A DNA stretch of 64,000 bases from Armatimonadota bacterium (GTDB lineage: Bacteria; Armatimonadota; JADLDR01), in assembly GCA_020846535.1 (NCBI GenBank), contig JADLDR010000018.1, forward strand, positions 1 through 64,000. The letters are read 5' to 3'. Below are positions 20,165-28,802 of this stretch, piece by piece. Each line of letters begins with the position of its first letter. Within the stretch, counting starts at the first letter, position 1. The notes under the pieces are model-generated. The model was given only the letters and a program-made list of their open reading frames with translations. It had not been told where the DNA came from and did not search any database. Both the position numbers and the translations under genes were made by a program.

Positions 20165-21123
20165 CCTGCCATCCACCGCCACACCATCCAGACGCCGATG
20201 CCGCCGCTGACCGCCGCCGCGATCCAGAAGCGGGCCACGATCTGAGGCTCCGGCCAGCCGACCAGCTCGAAGTGGTGGTGGATTGGAGCCATCCTGAAGA
20301 TGCGCCTCCCGCCGCTCAATTTGAAATAGCCCACCTGCATGAGCCAGGTGACGGTCTCCGCTAAAAAGATGAAATTGATCGCGACCATGGCGGCAGGGTG
20401 CGGGCTGGTCAGCATCACCGTCGCGAAATAGGCTCCCAGCGCCAGGGAGCCGGTGTCTCCCATGAAAATCCGGGCGGGATGGGCGTTATACCAGAGAAAG
20501 CCCAGGCATCCGCCTGATATGGACCATGAAACCACCTGGGATGTCCCTTGCGCCGAGGCCAGGGCCACCAGGCCGCAGGCTGCCGCCCCTATCGCAGAGA
20601 CGCCGCCCGCCAGTCCGTCCAGCCCGTCCGTCAGGTTGGCGGCATTGGAGATGCCCACCATCCAGACCACCGCCAGGAATGCCATCAGCCAGTTGCCTGC
20701 CGAGATCATCCCAGCCCAGGAAGAGGCGGGATGGCTCCCCGGCTGGAAGGAAAGGGACACCACAAAAAAGATCGCCAGCATGATCTGGCCGGTCAGCTTT
20801 TCGCGGGCGCGAAGTCCGAGGGACTTGCCCCGCCGGACGATCAGGTAATCGTCCAGAAAGCCCAGGGCGGCGTGGGCCAGGATCACCCAGAGATACCGGA
20901 GGGAGGCAAGGCCCCCGAAAATTAGAGCGGCGATGGCGGCCCCGCCCAGGATGATCACGCCGCCCATGGTGGGGGTTCCCGCTTTGGCGCGGTGGCGCTC
21001 CGGGACGTCCTCGCTGATGGTCTGCCCGTATTTGAGACGGTGGAACCGGGTGATGGCCCTGGGGCCGGCCGCCACTGAAATCAAAAACGCCAGAACGCCT
21101 GCCAGCATCGCATCATTGCCCAT
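20161..21123 (-). CDS. mraY: Phospho-N-acetylmuramoyl-pentapeptide transferase
   Basis: KAGTPTMGGVIIL, NAANLTDGLDGLA, FMGDTGSLALG, MAPIHHHFELVGWPE. Confidence 0.97.
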   Translation of the reverse strand: MGNDAMLAGVLAFLISVAAGPRAITRFHRLKYGQTISEDVPERHRAKAGTPTMGGVIILGGAAIAALIFGGLASLRYLWVILAHAALGFLDDYLIVRRGKSLGLRAREKLTGQIMLAIFFVVSLSFQPGSHPASSWAGMISAGNWLMAFLAVVWMVGISNAANLTDGLDGLAGGVSAIGAAACGLVALASAQGTSQVVSWSISGGCLGFLWYNAHPARIFMGDTGSLALGAYFATVMLTSPHPAAMVAINFIFLAETVTWLMQVGYFKLSGGRRIFRMAPIHHHFELVGWPEPQIVARFWIAAAVSGGIGVWMVWRWMAG

Positions 21124-22501
21124 CCAATATCTCCGCCACCCGTTCCATTTCCATGCCCCGCGAGCCTTTCAGGAGAATGACGGCCTGACCCGTATTTTTC
21201 TCGCGAACGATAAGGGCCGCTTCGGAATGTGTTTCGCAGACAAAGATCGTGTCGCGGCCCATGCCGGAAGCGGCGGCTCCTTTCGCGATGGCTTTGGCCC
21301 GCTCCCCTACGGTAATCAGCCAGCCTAAAGCGGCGCGGGCCACCATCTCGCCGACCTGCCGGTGGGCCCCCTCGCTTTCCGGGCCGAGTTCCAGCATATC
21401 CCCAAGAACCGCGATTCGGGGCGAGCCGGGCGTTTCGGCCAGGGTGTCCAGGGCGGCCTGCATGGAGGCCGGGCTGGCGTTATAGGCGTCGTTGAGCAGC
21501 AGCCCCCCGCGTTTCAGGGACACCGGCTCCATCCGCATGGGCGCGTTCCGGAAAGCGGCCAGCCCCTCCGCAACGGCCTCCGGAGGCATCTCGAAGCTGA
21601 TCCCGACCGCGCAGGCGAGGAGGGCGTTGGCGATATGGTAGCGCCCCAGGGCGGGCAGGAAGGCTTCGGTCCGCCCTGTCGGTGTGATGAGATCGAACCG
21701 GAGGCCTGGCTTGCCTTCCCGGTGGGTGACGGTTTCAATAGCCTCTGCCCGGACATCCGCCGCCGGGGAGAGGCCGAAGGTGAACGCCTTGCCGCTGAAA
21801 CGGCTCTTTAAAAAGCCCAGAAAAGGATCGTCCACGTTCAGAACTGCAACGCCGTCCGGCGGAAGGCTTTCCAGGATCTCGGCCTTGGCGCGGGCGATGG
21901 CTTCTCGGGAGCCGAGCCGCTCGATATGGGAGATGCCGATATTAGTGATCGCCCCGACCGAGGGGCGGGCGATCTCGCAGAGCCGGGCGATTTCTCCGGG
22001 GCCGCGCATGCCCATCTCCAGAACCGCGATCCGGTGGGCCGCCTCCAGGCGAAAGAGGGTGGAGGGCAGTCCGATCTCGGTGTTCAGGTTGCCCTCGCTT
22101 TTGAGAACGGAAAAGCACGCTCCCAGGACGGCGATGGCCATCTCTTTGGCCGATGTTTTGCCCACGCTGCCGGTAATCCCGACTACCTGCGCCGGAAACC
22201 TCTGCCGATACCCGGCGGCCAGATCGCCCAGCGCCTTCAGGGGGTCACCGGCCAGGACCAGCCCCTTGCCGGGAGGGCAGAGAACTTCGCGGGCCACCAC
22301 CGCCGCTGCCGCCCCGCGCTCGAACGCCTGGGTCAGATAATCGTGCCCATCGGCCCGCTCGCCTTTCAGGGCGAAAAAGAGGTCGCCTTTCCGGACGGCC
22401 CGGCTGTCGGTGGCTGTTCCGGTGACAGGCATGGCCGCATCCCCGGCAAGCAGCCGCCCGCCGGTGTGGTCGAGAACATCCTGTAGTGTCAGTCGCAGCA
22501 T
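21113..22501 (-). CDS. murF: UDP-N-acetylmuramoyl-tripeptide--D-alanyl-D-alanine ligase
   Basis: GITGSVGKTSAKEM, LLNDAYNASPASM, AVLGDMLELG. Confidence 0.96.
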   Translation of the reverse strand: MLRLTLQDVLDHTGGRLLAGDAAMPVTGTATDSRAVRKGDLFFALKGERADGHDYLTQAFERGAAAAVVAREVLCPPGKGLVLAGDPLKALGDLAAGYRQRFPAQVVGITGSVGKTSAKEMAIAVLGACFSVLKSEGNLNTEIGLPSTLFRLEAAHRIAVLEMGMRGPGEIARLCEIARPSVGAITNIGISHIERLGSREAIARAKAEILESLPPDGVAVLNVDDPFLGFLKSRFSGKAFTFGLSPAADVRAEAIETVTHREGKPGLRFDLITPTGRTEAFLPALGRYHIANALLACAVGISFEMPPEAVAEGLAAFRNAPMRMEPVSLKRGGLLLNDAYNASPASMQAALDTLAETPGSPRIAVLGDMLELGPESEGAHRQVGEMVARAALGWLITVGERAKAIAKGAAASGMGRDTIFVCETHSEAALIVREKNTGQAVILLKGSRGMEMERVAEILDGQ

Positions 22502-23979
22502 TGTTCGAGCAGTTCCCGGGCCGCCTGGCGGTCATCGAACGGGTGTCGGGTGGTTCCTATGATCTGGTAATCTTCGTGGCCTTTTCCGGCGATCACGATC
22601 ACATCTCCGGGGGCGGCCATTTCAATCGCGAGAGCGATGGCCTGACGGCGGTCCGGCTCCACACGGACAGCCGGGCGGCGCGACTCCGGGATGCCGGTCA
22701 GGATTTCGGCGATGATGGTGCCCGGGTCTTCGGTGCGCGGGTTGTCTGAGGTCACGACCGCGCAGTCGGCCCGTTCGGCGGCGATCCGGCCCATCAAGGG
22801 GCGCTTGGTGCGATCCCGGTCGCCCCCGCAGCCGAAGACGGCGATCAGCCGGTTCGGGGCGATCTGGCGGGCCGATTTCAAGACATTCTCCAGCCCGTCC
22901 GGGGTGTGAGCGTAATCGACCAGGATCGAAAAATCTTTTCCGGTCGACACCGGCTCGAAACGACCGGGCACGGCGGTCCGCTCCAGCCCCTCCCGGACGG
23001 CGCTTGTAGGCAGGCCGAGGGCGCGGCAGGCAGCGGCGGCGGCCAGGGCGTTATAGACATTGAACATCCCGCCCACCCGCAGCCTGACGGGAAAGGCGGC
23101 CAGGCCGCCGTAGCAGACCGTGAAAGCTGCTCCGGAAGCGTCTACCTTGATATCGCGGGCCGAGACATTGGCCTCTTCCAGCCCGTAGCTCATCGTTTTT
23201 CCGAACGATTCGGAGAGGAGCCGCCTGCCGTAGGGGGCGTCCCGGTTGATGACGGCACTGAACGGCTTCGGGGAGGCGGCGGCGTAATCCGTGAAGAGCC
23301 GCCTTTTGGCCTGATAGTAGTCCTCAAAATCGCGGTGGAAATCGAGATGATCCTGGGTCAGATTCGTAAAAACGGCGGTGTCGAAAGCGATATGATCGGT
23401 GCGCCGGAGAGCCAGGGCGTGGGAGGAAACCTCCATCGAAACGGCGTCCGCCCCTCGCCGCAGCATTTCGGCGAGAAGCTCCTGAAGCGCGTGCGCTTTC
23501 GGGGTGGTCAGCGACGAGGGCAGCGGTTCGCCGCCGATCTCGGCCCCCAGGGTTCCGATCAGCCCCGGACGGCCTCCGGCGGCTCCCAGGCAGTTCCGCA
23601 CCATGATGGAAGTGGTGGTCTTGCCGTTCGTGCCAGTAACCCCCACCATTCTCAGCTTCCGGGACGGGTGGCCGTAGAAGCGGGCCGCCAGAGCGGGCAG
23701 GAGCTGGGGGCTGTCGGAGGTGTGGATAGCGGTCACTTCGGGCGGGCAGGAGGCGAGGGCTTCCCGATCCTCCCCCACCACTGCACAGGCTCCCAGCCGG
23801 AGGGCGTCCCCGATGAAACGATGACCGTCCGCCTCAAGGCCGCGGACGGCAGTAAAAAGGAAGCCCGGCTGCACCTGTCGCGAGTCGTCGGTGATGCCCG
23901 CGACCTCGATATCCAGGCTGCCCCGGACTCGAATGCCGGCCAGAGAAACAATAAGGTCAAGCAAACGCATCTGCAACAC
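22489..23979 (-). CDS. murE: UDP-N-acetylmuramyl-tripeptide synthetase
   Basis: VTGTNGKTTTSIMV, TNLTQDHLDFH, VDYAHTPDGLENVL, TSDNPRTEDP. Confidence 0.96.
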   Translation of the reverse strand: MLQMRLLDLIVSLAGIRVRGSLDIEVAGITDDSRQVQPGFLFTAVRGLEADGHRFIGDALRLGACAVVGEDREALASCPPEVTAIHTSDSPQLLPALAARFYGHPSRKLRMVGVTGTNGKTTTSIMVRNCLGAAGGRPGLIGTLGAEIGGEPLPSSLTTPKAHALQELLAEMLRRGADAVSMEVSSHALALRRTDHIAFDTAVFTNLTQDHLDFHRDFEDYYQAKRRLFTDYAAASPKPFSAVINRDAPYGRRLLSESFGKTMSYGLEEANVSARDIKVDASGAAFTVCYGGLAAFPVRLRVGGMFNVYNALAAAAACRALGLPTSAVREGLERTAVPGRFEPVSTGKDFSILVDYAHTPDGLENVLKSARQIAPNRLIAVFGCGGDRDRTKRPLMGRIAAERADCAVVTSDNPRTEDPGTIIAEILTGIPESRRPAVRVEPDRRQAIALAIEMAAPGDVIVIAGKGHEDYQIIGTTRHPFDDRQAARELLEQCCD

Positions 23980-24034
23980 TCACTGCATTGATTGGGAAAC
24001 CATCGCTTACCACCGCGATAAGCCTTGTATCGGT

Positions 24035-24152
24035 GTCATGGCGAGGAGCGTGAGCGACGAAGCCATCTTCCAGGCTCTTGCTCACGGACAGAGCCTTCAC
24101 GTGCATTTGGGAAGCTGGGGATTGCCGCAAAGCTAAAGCTCCTCGCCATGAT
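24035..24152. repeat. REP-like inverted repeat inside dcw cluster
   Basis: GTCATGGCGAGGAGCGTGAGCGACGAAGCCATCTTCCAGG (24035-24074) with inverted AGCTCCTCGCCATGAT (24137-24152). Confidence 0.75.
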
Positions 24153-24217
24153 AGCGCTCTGTTCGGGATGCCAAGCGAAAGCCCTGGATCGCAGGGGGTG
24201 GAGATCGGCCTCCTATA

Positions 24218-26317
24218 TTAATCAGAACTGTTTTGCTTCGCTCCGGTTCGATCCTTTTTCGCAGGGGCGGCGGCCTGCGGATCGGGCGGGGCCGCCTGCC
24301 CGTAAAGGCGGGCCTGCTTGCGCTCTTGCTTGAGGCGGCTTTCCGGGTCGTCTTCCGGGACGGCCTGCATCAGGGCGATGCGCTCTCCCAGCGCCTTGAA
24401 GACCGGGGCGGCCACCGTCGCGCCCCAGTGCGTTCCCTTCGGCTCGTCCAGGACGGCGACCATGACGTAGCGTGGCTTTTTGGCGGGAAAGAAGCCCGCG
24501 AACGAGGCGATGTATTTACCGGGAACGTAGCCCTTTTTGCCTTCCGCTTTCTGGGCGCTGCCCGTTTTCCCGGCCACGGTGTAGCCGGTAATCTTGGCGG
24601 TCTTTCCGGTTCCCTCCTCGACTACGGTTTCCATGAACCCGGTCAGGGTACGGGCGGTTTCAGCGGAGATAACCCGGCGCACCGGCTGCGGATCGAAGCT
24701 CTGCAGCACCGTCTTCCCCTTAGTGTCCGTAATGCCCTTGATGAGCAGCGGCTTCATCAGGGTTCCGCCGTTGGCGATGACGGCATAGGCCATCGCGAGC
24801 TGGAGTGCGGTCACGTGAAGCCCCTGCCCGAACGAAATGTTCGCCAGGCTGATCTCGGGCCATTTTTTGGCGGCGCTCCGCACGCTGCCTCTGGCCTCCG
24901 CCGGCAGATCTATGCCCGTATAATCACCGAAGCCGAAGCGGCGCAGGTAGTCGGAGATGACGCGATACCCGGCTTTCCGCCCGATGGCGGCTGCGCCCAG
25001 ATTACACGACCATTGAATGATCTCTTCCACCCTCAGAGAGCCGTGCTTGCCCTTGAAGGGGCGGTGGATGATGCAGCCGACCGTGTGCCTCCCGATTTTC
25101 TGGCGGCCCGGGCAGTAGAAAACCGAATGGGGCGCGACGGCTCCGGAGTCCAGGGCCGCAGCCGCGGTGATGACCTTCAGGGTCGAACCCGGCTCATAGA
25201 GATTGGAAACACCCCAGTTCCACATCGACCGAGCCTCTCCCGGCTTGCGGTTGCTTGGATCGAAGGTAGGGACATTCGCCAGGGCGAGAATTTCGCCGGT
25301 GAAAGGATCGATCACGATGACGCAGCCGCCCACGGCCTGGAACTGCTTGTGGGCATTGAGAAGAAACTGCTGGGCATCGTGCTGGATATCGGCATCGATG
25401 GTCAGCAGCAGCCCCTTGCCATCCCTTACCGGAACGGTTTCGCGCTTCGTGCCCGGGAGAACGCGCCTCTTGGCATCGACTTCGGCTTCGAACTCCCCGT
25501 CATGGCCGGCCAGGACAGCCTTTTTTCGCATTTCCAGCCCGGCGAGGCCCACCCCGTCGACATCGGTGCAGCCGACCACATGCGGCGCTTCTCCCGAATA
25601 GAGGCGCATCGGGTCGGCTAGAAGGTCGACGCCGGGCAGCTTGGCTTCCTTGAGCCGCCTTTTCGTCACCTCGGATCGGATGCGCCGCTTCAGGATGATG
25701 CCGTCGGGCGGGGCGCTGACTTTTTCCTCGACCGCTTTCCTGTCCAGCTTCAGGATATCGGAAAGCGCGGTGATGACGGAGGGGAAGGCATCGGAAGGGA
25801 TGGCTTTAGGATGTACCACCACCTGCCATTCCGTCCGGTCGGGCCGGGTGTCGAATTCGGGGGCCACGTCAACGCCGGGGAGCCGGGAAGCGATCATCTC
25901 GTCCCGGACCGCCGCAGAGCGAAGGTTTCTCTGAAGAACAACCTTGTTCCGCCGCGTATTCATCTTAGAGACAACATAGCGGCGGTCCAAATTCAGGATT
26001 TCGGCCAGCGAAGAGATCACCGACTGACGTTCATCGTCATCGATCTGGCGGGGAGAGATGTTGACCTGAACCGCAGGATAATCCATCGCCATATACTGCC
26101 GGTTCCGGTCGAGAATCGGGCCGCTTTTGGCCGGCTCTGGAAGGGTCTTATGGCGGTAGTGTTCCGCTTTCTCGACGAAAAAGGAGTGGTGGTACAGTTG
26201 AAGCCAGCAGAGCCGGGCGAACAGGCTGACGTACAGAAGCCCGAATCCCCAGATAACCCACTCCAGCCGCTTTTGGACAAATCGATTATAGGGCATGATG
26301 GCCGGCTTCTTTCTCAT
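24218..26317 (-). CDS. ftsI: Division-specific peptidoglycan transpeptidase (class B PBP, FtsI-like)
   Basis: SxxK in EPGSTLKVITAA, SCN in QWSCNLGAA, KTGSAQ; N-terminal TM; position after ftsL. Confidence 0.93.
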   Translation of the reverse strand: MRKKPAIMPYNRFVQKRLEWVIWGFGLLYVSLFARLCWLQLYHHSFFVEKAEHYRHKTLPEPAKSGPILDRNRQYMAMDYPAVQVNISPRQIDDDERQSVISSLAEILNLDRRYVVSKMNTRRNKVVLQRNLRSAAVRDEMIASRLPGVDVAPEFDTRPDRTEWQVVVHPKAIPSDAFPSVITALSDILKLDRKAVEEKVSAPPDGIILKRRIRSEVTKRRLKEAKLPGVDLLADPMRLYSGEAPHVVGCTDVDGVGLAGLEMRKKAVLAGHDGEFEAEVDAKRRVLPGTKRETVPVRDGKGLLLTIDADIQHDAQQFLLNAHKQFQAVGGCVIVIDPFTGEILALANVPTFDPSNRKPGEARSMWNWGVSNLYEPGSTLKVITAAAALDSGAVAPHSVFYCPGRQKIGRHTVGCIIHRPFKGKHGSLRVEEIIQWSCNLGAAAIGRKAGYRVISDYLRRFGFGDYTGIDLPAEARGSVRSAAKKWPEISLANISFGQGLHVTALQLAMAYAVIANGGTLMKPLLIKGITDTKGKTVLQSFDPQPVRRVISAETARTLTGFMETVVEEGTGKTAKITGYTVAGKTGSAQKAEGKKGYVPGKYIASFAGFFPAKKPRYVMVAVLDEPKGTHWGATVAAPVFKALGERIALMQAVPEDDPESRLKQERKQARLYGQAAPPDPQAAAPAKKDRTGAKQNSSD

Positions 26318-26712
26318 GGCTTCGGCTCCGAAGAGGTGGGTGTCGCCAGAGCGTCCGGAGCAACCGCTTCGGTGGGAGCGTTGAACACCATGCCACTTCC
26401 CCGGGCCTCGAACGAGATGCGCTTCCGCATCAGCAATTCGTTGTACCGCGCATCGAGGATCTGATGTCGGATCTTCATGGCGTTCAGGCGCTGCTGGAGG
26501 CGATACCTCTCGTAATTGCCGGTCGCCACCTGGGCGTATGCGGCCACATAAAAGACCAGCGCCGCCACGACGGCTGTGGCGGCGGCTACCATCACCATGG
26601 GCTGTCGCGGGCGGGTGCGCGAGCGGCGAGCCAGCCTCTGCCGGGGCCTGGGAGCGGGCGCGGCAGAGGCGGACTTCAAGGCGGCGCTTCCCCTGGTCTT
26701 GGTCTCAACCAT
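26314..26712 (-). CDS. ftsL: FtsL-like septum protein
   Basis: Short protein, basic N-terminus, one TM, coiled coil; ATG with GGAGG upstream; position between rsmH and ftsI. Confidence 0.72.
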   Translation of the reverse strand: MVETKTRGSAALKSASAAPAPRPRQRLARRSRTRPRQPMVMVAAATAVVAALVFYVAAYAQVATGNYERYRLQQRLNAMKIRHQILDARYNELLMRKRISFEARGSGMVFNAPTEAVAPDALATPTSSEPKP

Positions 26713-26845
26713 TGCGTACCTCCGGCATGGGACATCAGGGGCGGGAGGGCAACCCACGCCCAGCCAAATTTATGCGACACGAAAGCGGCGGCTGGAGGGA
26801 AGACCCCCTAGCTAAGAGGGGCGAGATCGTACGGTCTCTTGGTAC

Positions 26846-26903
26846 TCTCGCAAAGTCCCCCAAGGCCGCTCCCCCCGCCGGGGGCTGGGGGGCGGTTGCT
26901 TTT
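26846..26903. repeat. G/C-rich dispersed repeat copy 1
   Basis: CTCGCAAAGTCCCCCAAGGCC...GGGGGCTGGGGGGCGGTTGCTTTT; related copy at 57884-57950. Confidence 0.6.
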
Positions 26904-26925
26904 CATATATACAGCAAGCCCCACG

Positions 26926-27861
26926 TCAAATCTTTTCGGCGGCGCGGAGTTTGGCGCTCCGGCTGCGCGGGTTGTCCGCAAGCTCCTGTGCCGAGGGGGT
27001 GACCGGTTTGCGGGTGAGAATTTTCACAACAGCCTTCGCCCCGCAGGCGCATACCGGAAGCTGCGGCGGGCACTGGCATTTTCCAGACAGGCGAGTAAAG
27101 CTGTTTTTGACGATCCGGTCTTCCAGCGAATGATAGGAGATGGCGCACACCCGACCTCCCGGAGCCAGGCAGCCCACCGCTTCCTGAAGCCCTTGTTCCA
27201 GAGCCTCCATCTCGCGGTTGACGCGGATGCGAAAGGCCATATAGGTGCGGGTCGCAGGGTGGATGTCTCTCGGCCACGCCTTTTTCGGGATGGCGGCCAT
27301 AACGATATCGGTCAGGTCTCCCGCCGTGCGGATCGGGTGGATCTGCCGGCGAAGAGCGATCCCGCGGGCGATCCGCCTGGCCCACGACTCTTCGCTGAGT
27401 GTAAAAAGCATGTCGGAAAGCTCTCGCTCGGACAGGGAGTTTGCCAGGTCCGCCGCGCTGAAGGGCAGGGACGGGTCCATCCGCATATCCAGAGGAGCCG
27501 CCTCATCGCGAAATGAAAAGCCCCGCGATGCCGTGTCCAGTTGATGGGAGGAAACCCCCAGGTCGAAAAGAATGCCGTCCGCCGCGGGCAGCCCTGCTCG
27601 CCTCAAAACGGAAGCCACATCCGAGAAATTGGCGCGAATCAGGCTGATATTGCCGTGAACGGCGTCCAGCTTTTGAGCGGCGGCTTCCAGGGCCGCCGGG
27701 TCCTGGTCCAGGCCGACCAGCCGCCCGCCCGGCTCCAGCAGCCGGGCGATCTCCAGAGCGTGACCGCCCCCGCCGAGGGTGGCGTCCACATAAACGCCCT
27801 CAGGTCGCACCTGAAGGAAGGAAATCGTTTCGTCAAGGAGAACCGAGCGGTGATAGCACAT
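26926..27861 (-). CDS. rsmH: 16S rRNA (cytosine-N4)-methyltransferase RsmH
   Basis: HRSVLLDETISFL, VDATLGGGGHA, GILFDLGVSSHQLD, ISYHSLEDRIVK. Confidence 0.97.
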   Translation of the reverse strand: MCYHRSVLLDETISFLQVRPEGVYVDATLGGGGHALEIARLLEPGGRLVGLDQDPAALEAAAQKLDAVHGNISLIRANFSDVASVLRRAGLPAADGILFDLGVSSHQLDTASRGFSFRDEAAPLDMRMDPSLPFSAADLANSLSERELSDMLFTLSEESWARRIARGIALRRQIHPIRTAGDLTDIVMAAIPKKAWPRDIHPATRTYMAFRIRVNREMEALEQGLQEAVGCLAPGGRVCAISYHSLEDRIVKNSFTRLSGKCQCPPQLPVCACGAKAVVKILTRKPVTPSAQELADNPRSRSAKLRAAEKI

Positions 27862-28312
27862 TGCTTCCTGTCGGGTTCGGGGCCATGCCGATGGCGCGGG
27901 CGGAGGCTTCCAGGTTCTCGTCGGAGAATTCGGCCCCCATCGCCTCCCAGCGGCCCTTGTTCCAGATTTCGATCCGGCTGCCCAGCCCGATGATGATCAC
28001 ATCCTTTTCGATGCGGGCGTACTGGCGCAGGGGCTGGGGGATCGCCAGGCGGCCCTGGTTGTCCACCTGCACCTCCGCAGCCTCTCCCAGCAGAAACCGC
28101 TGAAGCTTCAGGGCGTCCATATCGAAGAGGGAGCGGGAGGTGAGATAGCTTTCCAGGCTCTCCCACTCTTTGACCTTGAAAATGAAAAGACACCGCCCGA
28201 CGCCGCGGGAGATAATGAAGTATTTTTCCTCCTCCAGTTCCCTCCGGAACTTCTGAGGGAGGATAAATCTTCCCTTATCGTCCAGCCCGTGTTCGAACGA
28301 CCCTCTGAACAA
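27833..28312 (-). CDS. mraZ: Transcriptional regulator MraZ
   Basis: Canonical N-terminus (M)FRGSFEHGLDDKGRFILPQKFR from a TTG start at 28310-28312 with AGGGGGA upstream; second AbrB-like motif VDNQGRLAIPQPLR. Confidence 0.93.
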   Translation of the reverse strand: MFRGSFEHGLDDKGRFILPQKFRRELEEEKYFIISRGVGRCLFIFKVKEWESLESYLTSRSLFDMDALKLQRFLLGEAAEVQVDNQGRLAIPQPLRQYARIEKDVIIIGLGSRIEIWNKGRWEAMGAEFSDENLEASARAIGMAPNPTGSNVLSPLGSP

Positions 28313-28357
28313 GAAAGTCCCCCTGGAGTGCCCCCGCACTCCCCCCTGACTCTCCCT

Positions 28358-28386
28358 ATTTAACCACATTATTGATTATATGTCAA
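28358..28386 (-). promoter_or_regulatory. Putative dcw operon promoter
   Basis: Minus strand TTGACA (28381-28386), 17-nt spacer, TTAAAT (28358-28363). Confidence 0.65.
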
Positions 28387-28534
28387 GCCTTTTCCTCCAC
28401 CCGATATATTTTTTTTGGCGTTCTCTTATCCGGTTATTAAAGAGCCTTTGCTACCGTCATGCAGAGACGGCAAACAATGGCGAACTATTCGCCCTCGAAA
28501 GGTTTCGCAGGGGCCAAGGCAGCAAAAATCCCTA

Positions 28535-28563
28535 TTGACAAATCGCCCGAAATCTGCTATCAT
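28535..28563 (+). promoter_or_regulatory. Sigma70-like promoter of structured RNA/leader
   Basis: TTGACA, 17-nt spacer, TATCAT. Confidence 0.75.
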
Positions 28564-28569
28564 AAACTC

Positions 28570-28728
28570 AAGAGATTGTGAAATAATGTTCTAGATGAGG
28601 CAGCGAAACCGCCGGAGCCGATCTCCGGCGAGCGGGAAAGAGAGGCTCGTTTCGCGCGCATCCTCCACAACGCTACGGATCGGGCAGAGGGCAGCGTCTT
28701 CGGGGATGCGTGCGAAACGGGCCTTTTT
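28570..28728 (+). ncRNA. Candidate structured non-coding RNA or attenuator leader, family unidentified
   Basis: 7-bp hairpin GCCGGAG/CTCCGGC (28611-28629) and fully paired 22-bp stem 28644-28665/28702-28723 followed by TTTTT; no ORF with coding features. Confidence 0.6.
28644..28728 (+). terminator. Intrinsic terminator-like stem with U-tract
   Basis: GGCTCGTTTCGCGCGCATCCTC pairs completely (three G-U) with GGGGATGCGTGCGAAACGGGCC, then TTTTT. Confidence 0.72.
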
Positions 28729-28802
28729 GGAAGCAGGGTATAGGGTATAGCGGAGCTTCCGCATTTGTCTGCCCCCTACGCCCTAACACCGGAGGAGGCT
28801 AC

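Noticed and set aside
24233-25621. 462-aa plus-strand ORF
   Set aside because: Antisense to ftsI, composition typical of a shadow ORF.
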